From Syncephalis fuscata (taxonomy: Eukaryota; Zoopagomycota; Zoopagomycetes; Zoopagales; Piptocephalidaceae), in the NCBI GenBank assembly GCA_025786725.1, contig JAHLTZ010000043.1, forward strand, positions 1 through 64,000: 64,000 bases of DNA, read 5' to 3'. The number at the start of each line of letters is the position of its first letter. Within the stretch, counting starts at the first letter, position 1. The notes beneath the pieces were generated by a model. It worked only from the letters and a program-made list of their open reading frames with translations. It was not told the origin of the DNA and ran no database searches. A program made the position numbers and the translations under genes. This document shows, piece after piece, positions 49,821 through 61,886 of the stretch.

Positions 49821-52646
49821 AGTTAACGAATTGAAGGCCACAAAGACAGCTTACTATACTTTTAATCATAAACAGTTAATAATTAGTTAATTAATTAATT
49901 AATTAATCAAATAGTTGGTATATGTACAAATATGCAGTATAAGGCTATAACACTGGCCATTAGACTTAAATCTTCGGCCTTTCCTTCCAGTCACACTCAA
50001 TAATAGCCAAATGGCCACTCATATAAATTATTTACTCAACAGGGTAATAAAATTATCCATTGACTCAATAATAGCTATACAACGCCCATTGACTCAATAA
50101 CCGCCACCAATTGCCCATTACTCAACAATAGCTATACAAATAACCACCAACCAATGACTCTGTAATCAACTACTCACAAACCGTCCAATGTCTAAATGTC
50201 ACGCGCGCGGCTATAATACGTAGAGTCCGTAAACGTGAACAAACAATTAAAACGCAAAAGTGGTAAACAATACTAAAGAAAACAGTCGAATGAAATTAAA
50301 GAATAGCTACGAGTATAGTTAGCACTTAAACACGACCAACAAGTAGATGAACCGAGGAAAAGAAAGAGAAGACAACAAATAAGTGAACGAATAAAGAATG
50401 AAAGGCTGTTGCTGTAGTGGTTGGTTATTGCTGTTAACAATCAATGACTATGAAAAGAGAGAGAAAGAGAGAGTAGGACAATTGAGCGTATCAATGTGGT
50501 ATGTGTACTTTGTGCGTCTTTTCTACACATTATAATAAACATAGTGTTCATTGTAATATATCAAGTATATTAATAGCTATTAGCCAATACATGTCACTCA
50601 TTCACACCACACACACACCACTCATTCTGGCTATAATAATGGAGATTACCACATGGATTACACCATGAATGATGCTGTTAATGTTAAGGCTGCTAAGGCT
50701 GAGGAGTAATCACACTAACAACAACAACAATAGCCACGATAATAACAACAACAATAGCCACGATAATAACAATAATAGCCATAGCCACAACACGTGTAAC
50801 AAGGCATACACACGCGTGGGTGCATCTATGTGCTTTTGCAGTGTCTAATGCCAAGGTCCAAGGCGTGTGATGGCCGGTCCGTTCGCCTTTATACTATTAC
50901 TTGCTTCAGTAGGACAAAATAAAAAGGAAATCAAGTACCCAAGCAGCCAAGCAAGCAGATAGATAGATAGATAAACAAGCAGAAAAGCAAGATCCATGCA
51001 GATACACTTATTGGACTCGACTAATGAAGTAAAGTGCCTACCAAATGTAGAGGTTGCCATGCTCGATACTGCACAGTCTTTGTTCATTCTACCATCAAAC
51101 AGTCTTATTCGCGTCTATTTCCCAACGATATGCACATGAACATCGTTCTGTCAAGGCCATATCAATAAAGGGAGGCATTGAAAAGGAGAAATGCGCGTGT
51201 CATGAATAACAAAATAGTCGCTGTTGAAATACTAAAATAAAAACGCCGCCTTAAAAAGAATTTATAATCCGTCATATCAAAATATAAAGTATAATAACAA
51301 GATTGATATACATATCATTAGTATGTTAATTAATATGTTAATTAATTGTAACTAGTGTTATAATATATATATATATATAAAGGTTAAGTTAATCGTCGCT
51401 ATGTGTATTAATAGCCATATAACGCGTATCCTTATTTCAACCAGCGATACTAAAATACAAACCAGTTACTTACCAGTAAAATTAATCGGCAAACGATAAC
51501 GATAACAAGTTAGAATAACAAGTAAAAAGAAAAGTAGTAGAGTAATAAAAATGCCTAGTGTAAATAATACACTACTAATCGTTGCAAATTCGTTGTTGTT
51601 GTTGTTGTTTACCGTCGCTGTAGTAAAAGTAAGAATAGAAGAATAAAAGGAATAGTGGCAACAACTGCTATTTTGTAAAGGATTGCGTCTTAATATACCA
51701 AAGGTTATTGAATAACGGTCACTGGGTATTTCTCTCTCTCGTTACTTGTAAGTGCCGCAGCAAACTATTGTCTTACGTCGTCGTTATCGATACGATGATT
51801 TTCACTGACGACGACAAGGTAAGTGTAGTTTGCTAGGCACTAATTTGTACGGTCACCGCTATCGTACCCGTATAATCAATAAATAGAATGATACGCCGCC
51901 ACTGCACTGCCGTGGCAATAAGCGGCGGACTCGAAGAGGTAGAAAGTAGGTAAAAGTAGACGAGAGATAAAAGTCTGGTAAATATAACAAAGGTCAATGG
52001 TTAGACCCAACCTAAAGTTATTCGGTACTGGCTACCGTTTAGAGATGACAACAGCTGCAACAGCAACAATAACAATAAAGAAGAAGAAGAAGTACGCGAG
52101 AATTGAAAGAAAAGAGCTACAACAGTGAAAAGTAGTTGAATCTCAACCAGTATAAGTGTCGGTGATTTAAAAGGAAAAAGGATGCCGCTATTTAGTATAA
52201 CGGGAAATGCCAATTGAGCGGAGAAAATGGATATGCCATACGAGATGAATGTCAACACTCTTTATAAACTATTGGGTCAGTGTAATTTGTACATTTACTA
52301 CATTTGTATATCTATTCAATCTATACATCTACTATATGAATGCTTTTACGTAGTTAAAAGTGACCTTTGAGTCAAAGGTGCGTAACGTTGTACATATGGC
52401 GTAATGGTGAACTACACTAGTAAATATCATTTCTATTACTTATAAGTCATTCCATTATAAGCACTGTCATAGACGTCTACTATATTATAATATATTGTAT
52501 AGCAATTTCATGGTGGCAATAGTATTTATTTGATATAATAATAATAGTTTTAATAAAAAGTAACCATTTGCATTATTGTTATTGCTGTTAATCTTGTTTT
52601 TGTCATGGTGGTTAAGCCACTGGACTGAACTTCGGCCTTTGACTCG
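49821..52646. other. 2.8 kb intergenic region with many simple repeats
   Basis: No coding region is supported. It holds spaced copies of a CAATAATAGCTATACAA-like phrase at about 50060-50150, an ACAACAACAATAGCCACGAT tandem at about 50720-50790, a GATA tract near 50958-50972, TA tracts near 51364-51380 and GAA units near 52078-52092. It lies upstream of the large RRM gene and downstream of SDA1. Confidence 0.5.
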
Positions 52647-55600
52647 TTATCGCTTCTTTTGCATTCTCTGCTGCTTGACCTTGGACTGACGAAGCTGAAT
52701 CTGCAATGATACGCGCATCCAAGTATTAGCCGCCAATAATCTGTTGGTGCACTGAAGTAGGTGCATGCATGCTTACCTGTTTGTCACGTAGCGACATTTT
52801 CGCCTTTTGTTTAACTGTACGCTGATGGATCACCATCATATATGCCTTTGTCTTGCGCTTCTCCTATAGATTTATTTATTCAGTTATATTAGCATCAATT
52901 ATGTTGTTTAATAGATTAATGAATTGATAAATTGATAAATTGATAGATTGGTATATTGATAGGGACAAATATTGTAGTAAACTCACCTTATTCGTTGTAC
53001 TATGGCCTTCTGATCGCTGTTTCTTACAGCCATACTTCTCACGTCCATCACGGCCCGACTATCAATAATAGATTCATATGCACAAATGCGTGTAAGCTAT
53101 CACTGCATATTACCGACTATGGTCTTTCTCTTCATTTCTTACCTGAATCGAGGCCATTCTTTCGTCATAGTCATGCTTGGACCGTTTACGGAAGGCTAGA
53201 ATTGCCGATTCATCCACTACCTCACCGTTGCCCTCTTCATCCTCGTCATTCTGTTCCATGTCGTCATCGCTAGCCTTGTCAAGTAGATCTGAGATATCCA
53301 TTTCACTAGAATAGATGATGGATCAGTAAGAGGAATGAGAAAGTTTTGAGGTATCTACCTATCAAGAGTATTCTTTTTCTTTTGTTGTTGTTGTAATTTG
53401 GCATGTGCTTGTTTACGCATTTGCAATTCTTTTAATCGGGCAAAATCTTTAGATGTTAAAATCTAATAAATTGTGCAAGTGTTATAATATTGTTAATTAG
53501 CTAATTAGAATTATTTACCTTTGTGGTAAGTAGATTTGATTTAGTAATTGGTACCAATTGAGGTGCTTCTTCATTTTCCTCATTCTCTTCGTCCTCCTCC
53601 TCTTCTTCGTCGTCTTCCTCTTCTTCGTCGTCTGAAGCTACTTCCCATTCATCTTCATTATCTAATAAATAGTCAATATTTATAATTCTATTTATCAATA
53701 CTATTTACCTAAATCTAATTCTTCACTATCCATATCGTCTTCTTCTTCTTCTTCTTCTTCTTCCATTTCATCTTCGCTATTTTCACCTTCTACTTGCTTC
53801 TTCGGTTTTGCTGATGTCTTCGATTTTAATTTATGTGCTGTCTTCAATTGTTCGTACTCTTCCAATAACTAAAATAGGTTGAGTCTACTGTTTCTTTACT
53901 ATTAACAGTGGCTTACCTCTATATCGTCTAATAAATCTGAAGCCTGTTCTTGACCAAATTGTAGAGCTTGGAATGATTTACGAGCCAATACCGCATCTTT
54001 TCCCTATATACAGCCATAAGTTATTTAGCTATATAATAATATTATATAACTACTTACTCTATCACGCTTCTTCAATAGTTCAGGATTAATGGTACGGAAT
54101 AGAGTGATAAGACTGCGAGCAGCCATCATAACACCTATTATATATAATAATTATAGTGTTAGATTAATTAACTATCAACTATATATTATATTACCTTTAT
54201 CACGATGTGATTTGTACTCTATTAAATCTTGTAAAAGTGTATCGTTCATGGCTAGTGGGCAACGAGTACACACTTCACGAATGCTATTGATACCGGCACA
54301 GACCACCTCAGAACTAACTCTCTCGACGACAAAGTTATTAGCTATGGCCATTAAAACAGGTTCAATAGCATCAGGTGGGACAAGACTGTGTGAGGCTTGT
54401 GCAGTGGCTGCCAAAATAGTAGTAACATCTTGCTGATGTGGTTTCAAATAATTGATAATATACGTAAAGAATTGTAATAAAATCAATTTATGGATACCCA
54501 ACACACGGGCCAGTAATTTGATAAATAATAAACGTGTATCATATGGCATATGTGTGCCAGATAGTCGTTTGTATAAACGCTCAGCAAATCCTATACATTT
54601 ATTAGATATACTATATATACACATATATATATATACATTATGTATAATTAGCTTTTAATTACCTTGTGGATCATTAAGTTGGTGTAGAGCAGAAAAGTTA
54701 AATGATTCAACCTTGGCTTTACCGCGCTCTTTCTAATATAAATAATATATGCCTATTATTATTACTACTACTATTATTATATATAATATACTTACCTTTC
54801 GAATCGTTGCCATAGCCTTGTTCATTTGTGTAGTCTTTGCTTTGGTCTTCTTGCCTACAAGTTGTTTATGTTGTAATGACCGTAGATCTGGTGTCTCTCC
54901 CTATTTATTATATAAGTACTTTTCATCTATCCATATAGTATAATTACCTCAGAATCTGATGGCTCTTCTGGCTTCTCATCCGCTCCTAAAAAGAACTGTA
55001 CACCCATAGTGGCAATACGTGGTACAGTGGAGAAACAAGCATGTGCCAATACATTTACGGTTTTCTGATCGTGCCTATATAATAAATTAATACACTATTA
55101 ATTATGACATTAAAAGACTTACCAAACATTCTTCTTATACAGCTCAACACAGACTTCAACTGCCTTCTTACCACATACAGCGTGGTTGCCGCCTTGTTCG
55201 GCATTCTCCAACAACTTATACATATGATTCTGGAGCACCTTATTTAATTTGTTATTCTTGGTTTTTTGATTAGCCACGCGAATATCATTAACAATATGCG
55301 TATAGAGCATCTCTCGTAGTTGTTTGTCACGGCATCGAAATAGATCAAAGAACAATGACAGCAATCTATATTAACATAGCCTATTAGCATACTAGTGCAT
55401 TAATACTATAAACAAACTCACGTTAAACTATCAATGATCTGCTTATTACGCAGTAGAACAAGACATTGTACCATTGCTTTGCGTACATCTGGCATAAGAA
55501 CGAGTGGATATTCACGCAACAGAGTTATAATTTGTTGAGGAAAAGCAGCCGCCTCTTTAGGATAGCAAGGTGCAACATGAGCTAGAAATGTAACTAGATC

Positions 55601-55774
55601 TTGGAATTCTTTGGCTTCTGCGTCAGGCTTCAACTGGAAAATAGCGAGAGAAGACTCGTAGTGGCGCCATTGTTGAAGGAATTCTTCTCTGTAGGAAGGT
55701 GGATCTCGTTTAATAAGATTCTGTAATTGTGGCAAGTTGGTGGGCAATAGAGCTGCCCGACTACGTTTAACCAT
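52647..55774 (-). CDS. SDA1: SDA1 protein, 60S ribosomal subunit biogenesis
   Basis: Nucleolar factor needed for maturation and export of the 60S subunit and for G1 progression in yeast. The start at 55774 gives MVKRSRAALLPTNLPQLQNL, followed by IKRDPPSYREEFLQQWRHYE, the usual SDA1 opening. About fourteen exons follow, with LLREYPLVLMPDVRKAMVQC, LRNKQIIDSLTLLSLFFDLF, MPYDTRLLFIKLLARVLGIH, LKPHQQDVTTILAATAQASH and CAGINSIREVCTRCPLAM. Then come long Asp/Glu-rich blocks (about 53540-53640 and 53735-53790) and a basic end, RQSKVKQQRMQKKR, with stop at 52647-52649. Order and length fit the family. No frame break was found. It is divergent from CCDC25, 370 bp apart. Confidence 0.95.
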
Positions 55775-56144
55775 TACAATAACTGTAATAGTAGGTATAA
55801 GCGTATACTATAAAAGAGAAAATATCTAGCTATTGGTTATACAGAGTGGCCACTTGCTGTACTAGCAATAACGTTAAACTAGAGCCGATAAACGATATAA
55901 ATGAAATAAAAGTCTTTTTTTTCTTTTTTCTTTTATATCTAATTAACTCAACAATATAATGATTATAACTACCGCTATTAATTACTGATTACTAAACTCC
56001 ATTCTATCAAAAACACACCACACACAAATTGTAGCTTGTTGTTGACACCATCACAGATTGTTTATGTATTGAAGGTGGCTTTTTTGAACTGGATTACACT
56101 CTATAATATATAACAAGTCAAAAAGTAGTTCTATTATTGCTATT
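55775..56144. promoter_or_regulatory. Divergent promoter region of SDA1 and CCDC25
   Basis: About 370 bp, with a T-rich tract near 55915-55935 that could serve as a poly(dT) promoter element. No specific binding motif can be named. Confidence 0.4.
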
Positions 56145-57250
56145 ATGGTGCTTTATTTTACTAGTACAGGTAATTCAACAATAGTAACATGTATAAACAA
56201 ATAGTTGAAATTAATACCGTCTATTACGCTGTATTGTTGTAGCTACAACACCACCCTGTCTGATTTATATGGGTCGAGACAAATATGAGAGTAGGTATCA
56301 GTAGTAATAAATGGATAACAAACTAGTTAATATCTAACAAAATTAAATAGACGAGGATCTAATTAAATATGGTTGGGAGGAAGATGTTTGGTAAGTATTA
56401 TAATAAACTTTTGATTATACAATCTAACTAATCTATTATTACTACGCTATGACTATGTTATGGTAACTTTAGGGTAAATATCTACTATGTATATTGTTAC
56501 TATTAGCTTATCCGCCTATCTATTTAGTTCCATGTTGATAAATTGTCTAGTGCTCACGTTTATGTCCGTCTTTCTCAAGATTTACAATGGGATGATTTAC
56601 CAGCAGAATTACTGATTGATTGTGCACAACTTGTCAAGGCCAATAGTATTGAAGGTAGATAATCTATAAATACCAAGTTACGTAACTTTCATAATATTTA
56701 CTAAACTTTAGGTAACAAATTGAATAATATTCGTATTGTTTATACACCATGGAGTAATCTTAAAAAGACGGGCGATATGGCCGTGGGTCAAGTCAGTTTT
56801 CATAATCACAAATTAGTAAGTCATTAATAATAACAGTAATACAATAAAAGCAATGATAATAATAACAATAATGATGAATTAGGTGCGCCGTGTTAATGTT
56901 GACAAACGTATTAATGAGATGTTAATCGATTAAATAAAACAAAAGAAGAGAAATATCCAGATTTAATGGATGAACGACAGCAGCATGAGAAGAAGAAGCG
57001 ACGTGCTCAAAAAGATCAAGAACTAAAACAGGTAAATATGAATAATAACAGTAATAGTAATCAATTAGATAAAAATGAATGGCGTACTAATTGAATATAA
57101 TAGCGACAAGAAGAGGAAAAGTTGAAAGAAGAAGGACGTAAGGCGAAGGAACAACAATCTTATTCGGATCTATTTGATTATGCTGAAATGTCAACTAATA
57201 CAGCACGTCAATATACATCGGTCGAAGAAGCTGAAGATGATTTTATGTAG
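56145..57250 (+). CDS. CCDC25: CCDC25/Jlp2-type NFACT-R domain protein
   Basis: Member of the CCDC25/Jlp2 family (NFACT-R, formerly DUF814), a conserved nucleic-acid-binding protein of incompletely known role. Small exons give [118 protein letters not shown], then a Lys/Glu coiled-coil tail and [14 protein letters not shown], ending EDDFM. Each matches the family in order. Two problems fit one missing base each: a splice acceptor near 56527 and a break near 56920 where the [17 protein letters not shown] segment changes frame. It converges with the cyclophilin gene, 84 bp apart. Confidence 0.9.
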
Positions 57251-57334
57251 CCCAGTACAACAATAAAGACCGATCATTTCATACATCGTAGTCATTAGCA
57301 TTATGTATTTATATCCATTAACAATGGAATTTAT

Positions 57335-58997
57335 TTAACCAAACATTTTACCATAAACTTCACGCTCCTTTTCCTTACGAGCCTTTAATCGCTATTTCGT
57401 GCATGTATATTTAAGTTAATTTAATGTAAATTAATTATTCTACAGATATTTCCTTACCTTTTGGGCTACTTGTAATTCACGTGCAATACCGGCATCTTCA
57501 GTGACACTTAATCGTCGTGCTTCAGTAAGATCGGCAATGGCATCTTCATAGGCCTTTAAGTGATTACGGGCCGTACCACGACGGAAATAGGCTTTGGTTA
57601 AGTCTTTGTCGGCAGCTCCTTCCGTCTCAATGATAACTGAACTATCGGTAACGGCGCGCTGGTAATCTTCGAGTTTAAGTGCCGCTGCTGCTCGATTTAG
57701 ATAGCAAGGCAGTTTAGCAGCAATCCACTGCTTCTTCAACTCGTCGGTATCTTCATCCGCGAATATTGGACGCTCATTAATATAATTAATGGCCTAGAAT
57801 AATAATTAATATTACAGATATAGGTATACTTGTAGTTACGATTGTATTTACCTTTGTATATTTGTCAAATGCTTTCTTATACTCGGCCTTACTAAAGAAT
57901 GAATTACCAAGTGCTTTGATTTCCTAAATAATGGTACAAATGAATATAAACAATCACTTGACTGATATGTGGTAGATTACACCTACATTAATGATCTTAA
58001 TCAATGATTCAGCCTCTTTATCGCCCTCATAGTCATCTATAATAACATTTAGTTAGTTAATAATTACAGCTTATCAACTTTTAATAAACATACCTGGAAA
58101 GTCTGGATAGGCATCGCCATCAGGTGCCACATTGGGTACACCGTCATCCTCGCCTTCCTTTAATTCACCACAGTCGGCAATAACAACATCCTCAACCGGT
58201 CGGTCGTTGCTATCGGTTGCGGTGTGCTCAATGGTACGTAGTAGATTGCGGTTCTTAATTAGCTTTCCAAATACGACATGCTTATCATCAAGATGTGGTG
58301 TCTACAAATGATAGGTTAGCAATGCTACCTATGGCCTGTCCATAATAGTCCCCACCAATGCGGTTGTGATAAAGAACTGGGATCCATTTGTATTAGGACC
58401 GGCATTGGCCATTGAAAGTAGACCGATCGTGTCATGCTTGTGGGCAAAGTTTTCATCTAATAAGTTGCAACATAAGACAATGTATATAAACCAGTGCTGT
58501 ATTATAATTACCAGCAAATTTCTCGCCATAAATACTTTCACCGCCAGTGCCATTCTGTGCTGTAAAATCGCCTCCTTGACACATAAACCCCTAGATATTT
58601 GAATTAATACCAGTGATAATGACAGTATAAAGTATGTTCAGCAAGTCGTTCGTCTTACCTTAATAACACGATGGAAGGGACAGCCCTTGTAGTGCAGTGG
58701 TTTGCCCGCTTCGCCTACACCACGTTCGCCTAGTGGCATTCAGTAGTATGGCTGTCAAGCACTTGCTTCTTTATTATGTTAATACACCACTTACCAGTAC
58801 ACAAAGCACGAAAGTTCTCGGCTGTTTTAGGCACTTGGTCGGCAAACTATTGTTTTCGTGGATAGTCTGTCAATATACAGCTATACTATATGCTCTATAG
58901 GACCTCTTGGCCATATCATACTTGCCAGCTCAAATACCAAGCGACCTGCTGGCTTGCCACCAATAGTAATGTCAAAATAACAGCGTGGATTAGACAT
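57335..58997 (-). CDS. CPR6: Cyp40-type cyclophilin, peptidyl-prolyl isomerase with TPRs
   Basis: Hsp90 co-chaperone with an N-terminal cyclophilin domain and C-terminal TPRs. The start at 58997 gives [20 protein letters not shown]. Across exons follow [96 protein letters not shown] and [18 protein letters not shown]. The catalytic Arg (FHR), Gln and the GSQFFIT segment are intact. The TPR part has [20 protein letters not shown] and [20 protein letters not shown], with a basic end [13 protein letters not shown]. The first intron (58847-58925) has GC-AG borders and joins GRLVFEL to FADQVPK in frame. The choice of symbol between CPR6 and CPR7 or PPID is by family only. Confidence 0.94.
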
Positions 58998-59315
58998 AAT
59001 AACACACTAATCAATAAGATTCAAGCTAAACCAAAGTAAAACAGAACAATAAAACACAAAAGTGCAATGATAACAGGAGTAGTAGTAGTAGTAGAGTAAG
59101 AGCAACAATAAAGAGGGTAAAAGAAAATAACGCGATAACTTATAGAATAGAAATAGAATTTTCCAGAAAGTTCATTTTTAGTTACGTCATTTAGTAATTA
59201 TTTCATAAGCATGCTTATTTTCTGTATTATAGTAAAATATCATTTTTTACTGTCAATATGTGTTTGCTCGTGTAGTGTACTAATAATACTATAACCCATC
59301 GTACCATTACAGCCA

Positions 59316-60222
59316 CTAGTGGTGACGACCAGGACTGGCAGATCGTCCATCACGACGTCTTCGGTGATCTCCACCATCATTTCTATACAAATGAATCAAT
59401 TATTATATAACATTATTAATAACTTGTATAGGTACAACTATATAAACAAAATACTTACCGACGGCCACGACGTTCATTATCCTCTTTACCAGGCCTTACA
59501 AATGCAAAATCACAATGAATTACTTCTCCAAGCATTTCTTTGCCATTTTCCTCATCAATGGCTGCTCTGGCCTCCTTGTAAGTTTCGTATTCTATTAGTG
59601 CATATCCCTACAATTCCGTATAAATCAACATTACTATTAGTAACAATAGCTCAACAGCTGCTATATCTTCTTCTTACTTTAACATAACCGGTACGACGGT
59701 CCAAATTAAGATGGAGATTTTCAATGGCACCATAGTCGGCAAACCGTTCAGATACTTCTTCCTCGGTTGCTTCTTCATGTACACCTGTGACCAATACAAT
59801 CCAACCTTCGACCGCTGTAGTAGGAGTATTCAATAAATAAACGTGTCAGTATATACTCTAGTCTGATGTTCTATGTCACTTGCATCGCTGGGCCCGCTCA
59901 GTGCTTCGTTCGTCGGATGTGGCCGTTTCGAATTTGGCATCGCTAAGAATACCATCTCGATGGACTAAATACGATTAGTTATACGCTAGATAAAGAGTAA
60001 ACATACTACCTACTTTCATCGCGATTCTGGAAGCCTCGGCCTTTACGACGCACTGCAGGCTTTGACTCGGAATCTAAACAATAGCATGGATAGAGCGAAT
60101 ACGGTTAGCATTGTTGGAATTTAAAAACAATTGCAACGTGTCTATAGCCTACCAGATAGCGATTCTTTAACATCGATCTGCATCGTATCGTCAAGCGTGT
60201 CCTGAGCGTGATCGGTCTCCAT
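59316..60222 (-). CDS. RBM8A: Exon-junction complex core protein Y14 (RBM8A)
   Basis: RRM partner of Mago in the exon-junction complex, which marks spliced mRNAs and acts in their decay and localisation. The start at 60222 gives [20 protein letters not shown]. Exons then give the central [43 protein letters not shown] and [20 protein letters not shown], closely matching Y14. The C-terminal end is Arg-rich ([15 protein letters not shown]), with stop at 59316-59318. Six small exons, all with GT-AG borders. The presence of the EJC fits the intron-rich genes of this genome. Confidence 0.95.
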
Positions 60223-60505
60223 GATTACAATAAGCAATTGATTCAGACGTAGCAATAAGAAAAGGAAAGTGAAAATAAGAAAGCTTGGTGAAAATTGGAT
60301 TAATTGATGGTATTTTCATGTAAACCATTGTATTAACTTTCTATTTAACACTATTTACGTATTTGCAATTCAGTTGACATTGGTTTGTTACTCTTATAAC
60401 TGATTGTAACAAATTAGAAAGTCTAAAATACTAAAGGGCTATTTTAATTGCTTATATATGATAATTAAGCTATCACTGGCATTGCAACAATAGTTAGACC
60501 AAGTT
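60223..60505. promoter_or_regulatory. Divergent promoter of Y14 and a small membrane-protein gene
   Basis: About 280 bp between opposed start codons. No specific site is recognised. Confidence 0.4.
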
Positions 60506-61059
60506 ATGGATCCGCTGCAAGCACCAATATTTCATCCTTCGAGAAGTCCTCAATACTTGAGTGAGTCGGATAATGATGCCCAGTCGGTATACAAGCATCG
60601 CCTTTCACGTCGTAAAACACATTTATCGAATAAATCGCGACGAAAACAAAAAAAAACGAATCGAAAAGGACGGCGATCACAATATTATCGACGAAGATCA
60701 AGCAGTACTTCGGAAATAGATAGTGTTTCCACGCTAAGTGATACCGATAAAGAAATAGGTGCTAGTTTGGACTCTGCTGTCGAGAGTGATGATGAGGAAG
60801 AAGAACAGCAATTGACTTTGGCTACAGCTCGTACACCACTTCAAAAGCTTTATGTACTAACTCGCGACCATATTCTACTTCCATTTGTACACGGGTTCTT
60901 TTGGGGATTGGCTGCTAACGTGTATCGTTGGACCTATACACGATGGCTACGTGGGCCAGATCAGCGCATATTAGCAGTAGTAAACGGCAACAACTAAGCC
61001 AGAGTGTAGAGCGACAAGCTGAGGGAACAGGCTTGGGCATTGGATTAGGTGCTATGTAA
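60506..61059 (+). CDS. Small single-span membrane protein, family uncertain
   Basis: An uninterrupted frame from the ATG at 60506 encodes a basic Arg/Lys/Ser-rich N-terminal half (RRKTHLSNKSRRKQKK), an acidic patch (VESDDEEEEQQ) and one hydrophobic segment with a GxxxG-like motif, LLPFVHGFFWGLAANVYRWT. The plain frame stops at 60997. If one base is missing near 60983, the frame continues through a Gln-rich part to a Gly-rich end (GTGLGIGLGAM) with stop at 61059; I use that end. The layout (cytosolic charged part and short C-terminal span) recalls mitochondrial outer-membrane proteins such as Mim1, but the resemblance is too weak to name it. Confidence 0.62.
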
Positions 61060-61886
61060 TTAGTATAACTAAAAGTTACTATTATTATTAAAGATTATTA
61101 TTATTGTTAATTGACAATAGTCATAATTAATATTAGTGTTATAACCCTTTTTTTTAGAAATTGTAACTTAGGTAAACAAGCAATTATTTGTAAATGTCAG
61201 CTTACTGTTTATTTGCTTATTATTTTATACGCCCAATGGCTTTAGCACTGCTAATCGCCATATCAGTTTGTACATCCATCATACTATTTTATTGATTTAT
61301 TTTATAAAACTAAAGGCTGTCCAAACTCGTTGTCTATTTAGTTCTAGCTGTATCATTAGTAAATTCTAACGCATTGAGCTTATTAAACTATATGTATATC
61401 TATTTAAAACTTTTAGCAAATAAAATGATGTATATATTGATATGGAATAGAATGGGAGCAATATAGGTAAATGGAGGTTATATACATGCTGGATACTAAA
61501 TTTATGGTAATGATTATTTTGATGATTGATGCCACTCACCATTCAGCTCCATTGTCGTGAGTCCAGAAATAATAATATTTCTTAGATTGCTTAACATGGT
61601 TATATTAAAACATTGTATTTATTTATAGTGAGCGTGTGCTACACATGATTTGCCCAATTTATAATAAAGCATTGGTTTTATTCTATTCTATTTATTAGTT
61701 AGTTGTCTTATTCATAACAGCATTATATCATCTTTTATTTATCATAATAATTGATAATTGCAGTTGAACAATATTAGTATAAATAAAGTAAATTTACTTC
61801 AATAACACAGTATGCATAGCTTTAAAAACAACCAATATTTATTATATATTTGTAATGTGCTTATTAGCAACGTGCTTCGAATAGGA
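61060..61886. other. AT-rich intergenic DNA with the second dispersed-repeat copy
   Basis: No coding region is supported. Copy 2 of the dispersed repeat lies at 61622-61720. Confidence 0.55.
61622..61720 (-). repeat. Dispersed repeat, copy 2 (inverted, rearranged)
   Basis: The part at 61646-61720 is the reverse complement of 33719-33805 with limited differences; the part at 61622-61645 matches the end of copy 1 in direct orientation. It lies about 170 bp beyond the 3' end of the secreted kinase-like gene. Confidence 0.7.

Noticed and set aside
50700-50800. CRISPR-like or regulatory array
   Set aside because: The units are simple ACA/ATA-rich tandem repeats without unique spacers, in a eukaryotic genome.
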